Source: Ectocarpus siliculosus (Eukaryota > Sar > Phaeophyceae > Ectocarpales > Ectocarpaceae). Taken from it: 13,854 bases of DNA. The position numbers were made by a program, and so were the translations under genes. Below the pieces are notes generated by a model. That model saw only the letters and a program-made list of their open reading frames with translations, ran no database searches and was not told the origin of the DNA. Of this stretch, positions 1 to 7,289 are shown piece by piece; the first letter of the stretch is position 1, and each line of letters starts with the position of its first letter. The DNA is taken from assembly GCA_000310025.1 (NCBI GenBank), contig FN649729.1, positions 1,144,471 to 1,158,324 on the forward strand, read 5' to 3'.

Positions 1-88
1 GGGGGAAAGGGGGGGGGGGGGGGGAAGGGGGGGGGGGGGGGGGAAAAAGAGGGGGGGGGGGGGGGGGGGGGACGGGGGGGGGGGGGGG
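1..88. repeat. Poly-G tract at the window edge
   Basis: This is almost pure G, broken by short A runs and single A, C or T bases. It resembles a homopolymer at which assembly stopped. Confidence 0.95.
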
Positions 89-178
89 TAGGGACAGAGC
101 ATACTTCGCTCTTAACACACGAACTTGTACGACCTATTGTGTTGTCGGCGGTGTTGCCCACTGACGCGTATTTGAGCA

Positions 179-222
179 CCATCAAGGGCTACAATATCAA
201 TATTGTAGCCATCGCTTGATGG
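179..222. repeat. Compound inverted repeat (hairpin)
   Basis: The inner perfect arms GGCTACAATAT (187-197) and ATATTGTAGCC (200-210) are separated by two bases. The outer arms CCATCAAG (179-186) and CTTGATGG (215-222) also pair, leaving a 4-base ATCG bulge, for 19 bp of stem in total. Confidence 0.9.
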
Positions 223-246
223 ATGAAGCATGTTGGGCTCGTGGAT

Positions 247-267
247 GACCAGCCTTCACGGCTGGTC
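247..267. repeat. Perfect 8-bp hairpin
   Basis: GACCAGCC (247-254) pairs with GGCTGGTC (260-267) around a 5-base loop, TTCAC. It lies 24 bases after the compound hairpin; function unknown. Confidence 0.85.
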
Positions 268-1027
268 TGGATTGTGGATGGCGGGCTCCACGGAGACTAT
301 GCCCCCTCTCCATGTTTTTTGGCTACCAACTACGCCGGGCGACTGGCCGGCAAACGGCGCGTGCGTTTGCCTCGTTGTCGACGTTGCACGTTTGAAAGTG
401 CGCTCCCCATGTCAACAAAGGGGACGTCGTTCGCCAGCTCCTCCTTGAAAGAGTTTTTTTTTTATCCACGCCAATAAGAAAACGCATACTCGATAGGTCG
501 TTTGAAGCTTCCTTGCGAAACTCCTTGCAGCCCCTACACGAGCTACCGGCCGTAGACCTCCTCTAACAAGGGGCAGGGAACAAGTGACAACGACCGTCCC
601 TTGGCTAGCGCCCGTCCAACACCCGACACAACAGGAGGACGCAGATCAGGTGTACACAGCGATTAATCCATACGTGGGGCACACATTCAAGACGAGTTGT
701 CGAGTCAACCAACTGGCTCAGCGAGTTATTCGGTCGGGACCTGCGACATGTTCTCGGAACTTTGGGGCCGCAAGCTGGATCTACATTTCTTCATGCATTA
801 CATCGCGACACAGGGCCAATTTCGTCTAGAACAACGAAAAGGAAATCATTCAACTTTATCAAGTGTACAAAAAGAACCTCGACCGCGCCGGGAAGGGGGG
901 GGGAACGTGAAACACGTTCACGACAAGAAGACACTATCCAGCCCAGCATCTGTCGCTAAACGCCCACTCTTGTTGCGCTTTTGCAAATAGTGCACCCCCC
1001 GCTATTTAGGCACGTTCGGGATTGAGG

Positions 1028-1639
1028 TCATTCCGTGGTCGCCCCTATCGAGGTGGCTGCCCCTATCTCCCCATTCCCCTCTTCGCAACCTTCAGCTGCG
1101 CCTTCTTTTTGCTCTGCCTCCTCCGACTGTGTCTTCCCTTCTGCCTCCGCTAGCTTCCGCTTCTTTTTATTCTTCTTTCGGTTTTTGTGACGGTTCCGCT
1201 TTTTCTTCGATGCTGGTTCTCCGTTGGAGTTGCCACCTACCCCCGCTCCACCATCACCGCCCCCGCCACCATTACCACTACAACTCCCAGGTGAAACACC
1301 ACTACCCAATTCACCGCTGCTAGTGACGCCGCCGTTGCTGCTAACCCCCCGCTCGAAAACGGCCACGAAAAACCCGTTCGTCTCGTCCTCGAAGGGGTCT
1401 GTCCTCGCAAGGCACGCCGCCTGGGCCTTGCTCAACCCGGAGACCGCCAGCCCTCTTCTCGGCCACCGCGACAGGCAGCGAGAGAGCTCGAATCGCTCGG
1501 AGGAAGCCGCAGCAGAGGCAGAAGCGGTGGAGGCGGTTGTGAGGGGGGAAGGTGTGGGCTGCTGGTCTAAGGCCTTGGCGACGACATCTTCGTTTTCTAC
1601 GGCGTGCACGGAGCACGTCGAGTAGCACACGCGCTGCAC
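1028..1639 (-). other. NSUN5: NSUN5 exon 10 (motif VI, terminal block, charged tail, stop)
   Basis: It encodes residues 418-620. VCYSTCSVHAVENEDVV carries the nucleophilic Cys426, and LSRWPRRGL and GFFVAVFERG close the catalytic domain at about 515. The rest is a Gly-rich linker (about 519-557), a basic cluster (562-579, KKKRNRHKNRKKNKKKRK) and a Glu-rich acidic end. The basic cluster looks like a nuclear/nucleolar localisation signal. Confidence 0.96.
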
Positions 1640-4600
1640 CTGTACATACATAGGCGGAGAAGGAGGGCACGGCACACGAGGAGGTAATTTGTTTATTGTT
1701 GTTGTTGCTGCCGCTGTTGTCGGTGGGGTCGGCACAAAACACGCGTCGCATTTCACGATAACCAGGGGCGCCAGATGCATGGAAGGGCGGAGTATAGCGG
1801 TTGTGCGGCACGCCGGCAGGTGGACAGACAAACAGACAGAGAGAGGGGGGAGAGAGAGCGAGTGTCGCACACGACAACGGCTGAACCGCCGCAAAAGAGA
1901 CACACACCAAAGGAAGCGCAGTTCACACGCGCCGTCCCCTCAAACGTCATTTCGTTGGTCAGTCGGCTAGGACGATCGATGCTAGCAACACGCAAGACGC
2001 TGATGTACGCACACACGCACGCACTGAACACCTACCTGCGGGAAGGACATGGCCTTAAGGAGCCCCTGTAGCTGAAACGCCGCCAGTCTCGCCACGCGCG
2101 ACCTTCCCTCCTCCCTGTCACCCCCCGGGGCCCCTTCGCCCTCATCGGCGTCGCCTTGGTTCTCGTGGAGACGGTCCGGGGCAGAAACGATTCCCGAACC
2201 GGAGCAAGACGGATCCAGCAGGATGGCCGTGACCTACAGCACTCAATCGAAAATATTTATGCAAAGCAGAAATTTGGCGAGTCGTCAGATGGTTTGACGA
2301 GGCGGTTTTTCGAACGAGCGCTAGATTCGAGGCGGGGGCGTCCAGCAGAGCAGACCCGTTGCCAAATGGCCCGGAGCAATCGTGTGGTAGGGAGAGAAGG
2401 CACCGGAGAAATGCCGAGAGGAGAGTTCCAATGAGAAGAAAGTGGGCATCCTACACCCTACACCCGTCTGATACCGAAAAAGGGTACACATGGAATCCAG
2501 CTCTCTTGTTCCTTGATTGAGGCGCCGCCTGCTACCCCGACCGACCTTCGAGTATCTTCTGTCGGCGGGATCAACCTCGAGAAAGTCCTGCAGGCGTGTC
2601 TCGATTGCTCCTCCCGCCGAGGCGCCCGAATCGTCCACCCTTCGCCGCATGAGGGCCAGGCGACGCAGGTCCTTGTCGAACGCGAAGACCTTCGCCCGCT
2701 TGCCAGTGTTCGACCTGGATTCGAAGCGGACCCCGCCCGTTCATGCACCGAGGAGGAACGAGTTAGCATCGTCCGGCGAGATACCCTTGGGCACGGGGGG
2801 GAGGGTTTAGACTACTCGTACTCTCTCGACACTTTTACGTGACGCTATATCGCATGGCCGGTGCAGATCAACCCCCGCTCCTCGGAATGGACTCTGATAA
2901 GATTTTCATCGCCCGTGGTAGGCGAATAGGTGGCCACGCGGGCGAACTACACGAGACACTGCATCATCGGCACAACTCCTACCGCGTAATAAGATACCGG
3001 CCCACACACAAATCAACGAACCTGTCGGCCACTTTCCCCGCACCCGCCGACCCCCCCCCAGACGAAGCAGCAGAGGCAGCTGCTGCTGCACTCGCCCGCT
3101 CGTGGAGCAGGGACGCCGCGTGCATGGTCTTGTTCCCCGGGGCGGCGCAAGCGTCGATGACGTCCCCGCCTCTCCATTCCGCCCTCGCATCCCGGGTAGC
3201 GCCGGCGGCTGCGCACGCCTCTTGCCCTAGGAGAGCCTCGGCAGAGAAGCAGGAGCTCTTGTCTGCAGCCGAAGAAGAAAAAACAAGTCGGATGGAGTCG
3301 AAAGAGCATGGGGCCCCGCCCACACGCGTTGGGGGTAACCTACTGTGGTTACGGGGCAAGCTTGATGCGGAAAGACGACAACGGCTAACTCCCGTCGCAA
3401 TCAATGCCTGCCGTGTGTTGGTTCCCAACACCGGGAACTAGCCCCTTCAGGTTCCACTGAATGCTTCAATTCCCCGCCGCTTACCCCGCCAGCTTCCCGG
3501 GTTCGTGAACGGTGGTACAACTTTGGAGGGGGGCGGCCACAGCGTCCCCTTGAGACGATTGCTCTCGCCGAACAGATTGCTCCCGCAACAAAGGGGAGGG
3601 TTAGAAAACAACGTCACGTCACACCTATCTATCACGGCACTCTCGCGCCTGCATCTCTTTCCCAATCTATGTTTAACCCCGGGACCGCCCCCGCCCCCCG
3701 CAGAGCAATCACGGGGCCAAACCCGGCCGCCCGGGGTTGGTCATGCCTCATCTTCAGCACGAGCCCCCCCCCCTCCCCTACGATACGCTGGTTGGAACAG
3801 AACCACTTGGTGCTTGTACAGCCACATGACCAGACGACGGCAATCGATGCGTTTAGTTGACACCAGCAACGTAACGGGGTCACGCACCTTGGAGGACTAG
3901 CCTGCCGTCCTTGACCATGGCGTGGTCGTGCAGGTCTGTTCCCGGTGGCAGCACCAGCAGGCTGGGCACGACGCCGTCGACCTGAACATGGGGGTCCCGG
4001 TAGGTACGTACGCGTGACACATGAGCTTAGTTGTTCGAAGGGGCAAGTTGGAAACGCGATCATACCGCAGGCTTGGAAACCACATAATCTGGAACAAAGT
4101 GAGTAAAAAATATTGTCTGTCGTACTTTTGCCGCGTAGCCCTCCTTCTGCAGAGCCGCCGCCACGCCCTTAGCTCCTTCGGGACACGCCACGAGGTTAAC
4201 CCTAGCGTACCTGAAACCAAACAACATCAACACAACAACACAGGCAAAAATGGCCCGAAAGGTGCATGTTACATAGGTTCCGCACCAGCAGGGTGAGCAC
4301 CACTACGAACGGTGGTGAATGAATCGGACTAACAGACAGCACCAACAGGGAAAAATATAAGCAGGGGGGGAGGAACATTTGGAGTCACACGGCAGCAACC
4401 CACGCGACGTGTTCGACAAAGCGAAAACAGTCACGGGGCCGCTCGTTGCCTACATGTAGGGCGCGGGGTCACAATCACAACCATGTGGTCCTCGTTGAAG
4501 GTTTCCCACCAATGGCCGTCAGCTTGGCACACTTTGGCCGTGTACCTTGCTGGAAACGGGGGCTGAAATGAAACAGGAGTTACACCAACAGCAGGATAAA

Positions 4601-6908
4601 TGTACAACAACACGACCAAGTGCAAGCTCTTGATACCCGCCCGCCCTATATTGTTGTCCTTTTCACCAAAAAACACACGCCGAAAAAACAACACAGTATT
4701 GTAGGCGAAACGGTCAAACTTGACCCCACCAAGCCTGCCTTGTCTTGTGTGCCCTGGTCCCTACATACATACCGCGGGAAGATGTGTCTCCGGGCGCTCT
4801 TGGGGAGGAGAGACTCGTTGGAGGCGTCTTTTGACAATCCCGCCGAAACCTTCGCCTCTGCGAGACACTCCTCCAAGCGCGCCTTGTACTGCATGAGGTG
4901 TCGCTGCCGAAAAAGAAAGAAAACCGCGTCGGAGGAACGCACTCGAGTCGTGAAAATTCGAGGAAGCTGTGGTTGTGCATGTGGAGAGGGGTCGAAGAGC
5001 GAAGGCAGGGGCATCGGCGAACTCTCAGCTTGAAATGATCCGCACGTTTCGTCCGGACGACTACATGGTGCCACAATTCACTTCAAAGAATAGCGTTTTC
5101 AATGTTTGCTATTAGACTCCTGTCGGGCATTGTGGCCACCGTGTGACCACAGCTGAGTGGCCGGTGTGGACTTGGAAAAATGATGTGGTACTACAGCCTC
5201 TGGCGCAACAAACGGTAACGGATTGTTGTGAGCAGGCATACGAGGCTTGTGAAGTCGCTTCCGTTCAGGGAGAAAACGCGGTTTTGTGTTGGAGGTGTAA
5301 GCACCCACCTAGCCAGGTAGTTGGAGGGACAAGAGCACAGGGGATTATGTAGGGGGACTGACTGAAAGGAGTCCACCCTGAAGGGAAAACAATCGTTGTA
5401 CACTGCATACGTCTGTCCATAATCGCAGACGCTTAGCAGCCCCCGTGCTAACCCCTCACAAACGACAGGCCTTGGGTGGCGCGGAGAAAAACAAGCCCTA
5501 CCTCCACGCAAACAACCAATCACGCACCAATCAATGCATGCCGACATGGTGCACGACATGGGTCATCGTGAAGGCTACTTTTTGCGCGAACGGTGCAGTA
5601 CACACAAGCACTTCAAATTTAAATGTCAACCACACGGACGTTCCATCCCCCCCTCACCGTCAAAGCTTGAGTTGGCATATGGCGCTGACAACGCTAAGTG
5701 GCACACCAGCTCCCTCTCAATCGCTCACCTTGAGCTTGCCCCCCCCCTGGATGGAACCCTTCCCCAGCAGCATTTCATAGAGCATGATGTACCCTTGCTC
5801 CTTTTCCCTCATGTGTTCATCCGAGAAAAGAGTGCCTCTGCGTGCACACAGGAGACCACGAGCCAACGGAGGGAGGGGTCGAGAGGTTTGTGCCACGACA
5901 GCAGAGGTGCGTGGTACGCGATTTCTTGGAAACCATACAATCCTTGACGAGAGAAACCGCACTCGGGAACCAAGAAGCTGCCAGAACAAGCCAAAAATGG
6001 CAGCGTGGTAACGAGTGGGTGCATCACCACACCGCAGAGAAGTACATGGGTATATCGTGAGTGCGAGAACGGCATTGGAAGATGCAGCCGAAAGGCTTGG
6101 AGCTCCAGCGAACTTACTAGCGAGAGCTTTAACTTTTTGGCCGACCCCGCATAGGTCGCCGAACAGGAGACGTGCGGTGGGAGATTCAACAGTGGCAAAC
6201 AGGTGGCTGTAGACTGCTGTAGACTACGTCAGAGTGCATTGGTACTGCTGTGCATCTGTTTCTGAACACACATCGTTCACATATCTCGTAACACCATGTT
6301 GAACGGGGAGAGTGTGCATGATAGGACTACGATCAGCTGCGTACAGCGGCACTTGCCTTTGATCTGCGGTCAACGGTTGGCCTCCGCTGGATACATATTT
6401 TCCTAGAATTACTGCTATGCGCTCACGTAGTATCTGCCTTGACCACGAGCTGATCTAGTAGCGGCTTGTAGCGAAGTGTCTCGCTCACCATGGCGTACAG
6501 CTTCCTGCTTGCACAGCACGCACGGAGCAAAATAGCAGCAATTTATTGTCCGGGCACGGGACTGTCAGGTTCCAAGGTTCTCCGTCTCGACGTGTAGCAT
6601 GTAGCATTCGACGACAGGGGTGTGAAGCACAGCGACGTCTAGGCAACAACCTGGTGGAGTTCAGCCACGGCAACATTGGAACGCGTGGTCTGTTCAAAGC
6701 ACGCCCCAGTCCAGTGTAGCACCGCACACACATTGCCGCCTGCTGCCGCCTCACACCCCACACACACCTACCTCTTGGGCCCATTTTCGTCGCCTCCTTT
6801 CCCGCCCCCAACGCTGTTGGCCCTGCCCAGCGTGAGGGTCTTTAGGCTCGCCTTGCCGCTCTCCACCCCTTGGAGGACCCTGCCAGCCTCGCGGTACAGG
6901 AAGGACAT
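1028..6908 (-). CDS. NSUN5: NSUN5/Rcm1-type rRNA (cytosine-C5)-methyltransferase, ten exons
   Basis: This enzyme transfers a methyl group from S-adenosylmethionine to a cytosine C5; family members (yeast Rcm1, human NSUN5) modify one conserved cytosine in large-subunit rRNA in the nucleolus. Exons on the minus strand are 6908-6772, 6206-6118, 5835-5729, 4903-4773, 4210-4126, 3981-3888, 3262-3022, 2714-2546, 2233-2036 and 1639-1028. All junctions are GT/AG and in phase, giving 1863 nt and 620 residues. Visible landmarks are an N-terminal FLYREAGRVLQGVE block, YEMLLGKG (about 96-103), PRYARVN (154-160), LVLPPGTDLH (about 192-201), the SAM motif DACAAPGNKT (251-260), FAFD (305-308), DPSCSGSG (358-365), YSTCS (423-427) and GFFVAVFER (506-514). 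In this family the motif VI Cys (C426) is the nucleophile and the motif IV Cys (C361) releases the product. The layout is closest to plant NSUN5, with no gap between exons 5 and 6. The Ala/Gly stretch near 275-292, the acidic insert near 376-394 and the 106-residue tail after GFFVAVFER are lineage-specific. An in-frame ATG 70 codons upstream is possible but not preferred. Confidence 0.95.
2036..2233 (-). other. NSUN5: NSUN5 exon 9 (motif IV, DPSCSGSG)
   Basis: It encodes residues 352-417. ILLDPSCSGSG carries the motif IV Cys361. A roughly 20-residue Asp/Glu/Gly insert follows, then RLAAFQLQGLLKAMSFPQ, which matches the helix before motif VI in yeast and plant homologues. The donor is GTAGGT at 2035, phase 0. 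Confidence 0.96.
2546..2714 (-). other. NSUN5: NSUN5 exon 8 (motif II)
   Basis: It encodes residues 296-351, including AKVFAFDKDLRRL, where the acidic residue after FAF is expected to contact the SAM ribose, and LQDFLEVDPADRRYSK, which matches the family's DFL/DPRY segment. The acceptor is ATCCAG; the donor is AAG|GTCGGT, phase 0. Confidence 0.94.
3022..3262 (-). other. NSUN5: NSUN5 exon 7 (SAM-binding motif I)
   Basis: It encodes residues 216-294. It starts at DKSSCFSAEALLG and contains VIDACAAPGNKT (249-260), the SAM-binding motif I, then MHAASLLHERA and an Ala/Ser/Gly-rich stretch (about 272-292) that replaces the short loop of homologues. The donor is CAG|GTTCGT, phase 2; it was chosen because it restores frame with exon 8. 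Confidence 0.95.
3888..3981 (-). other. NSUN5: NSUN5 exon 6 (LVLPPGTDLH motif)
   Basis: It encodes residues 184-214, VDGVVPSLLVLPPGTDLHDH then AMVKDGRLVLQ, continuing into the QDKSSC segment of exon 7 (Asp215 is split). The acceptor is TTCAG at 3982; the donor is GTGCGT at 3887, phase 1. Confidence 0.94.
4126..4210 (-). other. NSUN5: NSUN5 exon 5 (RYARVN motif)
   Basis: It completes Arg155 and encodes residues 156-183, YARVNLVACPEGAKGVAAAL then QKEGYAAK, the RNA-binding N1-type motif of the family. The acceptor is GGTTTCAG; the donor GTACGA is weak but leads straight into VDGVVPSLLVLPP with the spacing seen in plant NSUN5. Confidence 0.92.
4211..4772 (-). other. NSUN5 intron 4
   Basis: This 562-base intron has the GTATGT donor and TTTCAG acceptor. 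It contains a short open minus frame near 4431-4560 that I do not treat as an exon, because exons 4 and 5 join exactly within the conserved PRYARVN motif. Confidence 0.9.
4773..4903 (-). other. NSUN5: NSUN5 exon 4
   Basis: It encodes residues 112-154 plus two bases: RHLMQYKARLEECLAEAKVS, then the SLLPKSARRHIFPR segment that leads into the PRYVRVN motif. The acceptor is CGGCAG after a T-rich tract; the donor is GTATGT at 4772. Phase 0 in, phase 2 out. Confidence 0.92.
4904..5728 (-). other. NSUN5 intron 3
   Basis: At 825 bases this is the longest intron in the window. I see no RNA gene, repeat family or mobile-element sequence inside it. The other NSUN5 introns over 300 bases (6207-6771, 3263-3887, 2715-3021, 2234-2545, 1640-2035) are similarly featureless. 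Confidence 0.85.
5729..5835 (-). other. NSUN5: NSUN5 exon 3 (YEMLLGKG block)
   Basis: It encodes residues 77-111, including YIMLYEMLLGKG and GGGKLK, the counterpart of the VLVYELLLGKG block of animal NSUN5. The donor is GTGAGC at 5728, phase 0. The acceptor is the second AG of GCAGAG; the AG two bases earlier would break the frame with exon 2. Confidence 0.87.
6118..6206 (-). other. NSUN5: NSUN5 exon 2
   Basis: It encodes residues 47-75 (HLFATVESPT to QKVKALA), corresponding to the helical N-terminal region before the YELLLGKG block. The donor is a perfect GTAAGT at 6117 (phase 1). The acceptor CTACAG lies in a tandemly duplicated 10-mer; only the second copy keeps the frame open. Similarity is weak, so the call rests on phase matching on both sides. 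Confidence 0.75.
6772..6908 (-). other. NSUN5: NSUN5 exon 1 (start codon)
   Basis: It encodes residues 1-45 plus two bases. The ATG at 6908-6906 opens MSFLYREAGRVLQGVESGKA, which matches the extreme N-terminus of NSUN5 proteins in plants and animals, so I chose it over the upstream in-frame ATG at 7118. The donor is GTAGGT at 6771, phase 2. The end is Gly-rich and diverged. Confidence 0.88.
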
Positions 6909-7116
6909 GTGCTGGTGTTTGAAAAGCTGGAGAGTCTCGGAGGTTGCGTTGGCGAGCGGCGGAGAGGCGAGGAGCCAGAAAAGTGACAGTGCCAAAAAAA
7001 GGCCAACAGATCTCACGTGCAAACCCCCCGCCGCCCCCGACTTCGGCCAACCTCCATCGCGCCAGGCACAAACTCCGCATCTGTAGGCAGCAGTTGGCGT
7101 GGGGATACAAGGAGCC
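6909..7116. promoter_or_regulatory. Putative bidirectional promoter and 5' leaders between NSUN5 and ENGase
   Basis: The two head-to-head genes have 208 bases between their start codons, so both transcripts must start in or beyond this stretch. A CACGTG palindrome (E-box/G-box core) lies at 7014-7019, within a few bases of the midpoint. No TATA box is evident. The region also encodes an open frame on the minus strand in phase with NSUN5. Promoter function is inferred from position. Confidence 0.55.
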
Positions 7117-7289
7117 ATGACGTTCGAGTGGGCCAAGGCGGATATCCCGAACCTGCTGATGGGCGTGATATTTTGCGCGTTGATTTGGCCGCAACTCATG
7201 CAAGTATCTGCTTTTTTGAGGCAATCGCTGTATCGGGCAACCGCCCAGGAGCGGGAGAGAACGGTCACGCTACAGGCCCTACATGAGAG
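7117..7289 (+). other. ENGASE: ENGase exon 1 (start codon, predicted membrane helix)
   Basis: It encodes residues 1-57 plus two bases. The ATG in GGAGCCATGA is the first in frame. MTFEWAKADI is followed by a hydrophobic run at 11-34 and then an Arg-rich, charged helix. The donor is AG|GTAAGG (phase 2) and matches exon 2. Because no GH85 sequence is in this exon, membership rests on phase, spacing and coding composition; a separate tiny gene is the alternative. Confidence 0.65.

Larger units (their letters stand above)
89..1027. other. Gene-free flank downstream of NSUN5
   Basis: No reading frame here resembles a protein, and none has convincing composition. It holds two strong hairpins near 179-267 and presumably the NSUN5 3' untranslated region at its right end; no clear polyadenylation signal was recognised. 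Confidence 0.6.

Noticed and set aside
1129-2071. Several long plus-strand frames opposite NSUN5 exons 9 and 10
   Set aside because: They are antisense shadows of a GC-rich coding strand, with low-complexity products and no recognisable domain.
2950-2975. C/D snoRNA-like box in NSUN5 intron 7
   Set aside because: The C box is incomplete and no paired D box or terminal stem was found.
3505-3900. 131-codon plus-strand frame
   Set aside because: It overlaps an NSUN5 intron and the edge of exon 6, is Pro/Arg-rich from GC bias, and shows no motif or plausible start context.
4020-4088. Short segment in NSUN5 intron 5 with acceptor- and donor-like ends
   Set aside because: The one with a good donor is 23 nt and shifts the frame. 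Without it the protein matches plant NSUN5 spacing exactly.
4431-4694. Open minus-strand frame inside NSUN5 intron 4, considered as an extra exon
   Set aside because: Exons 4 and 5 join in phase in the middle of the conserved PRYARVN motif, leaving no room for inserted residues; the frame has no family similarity.
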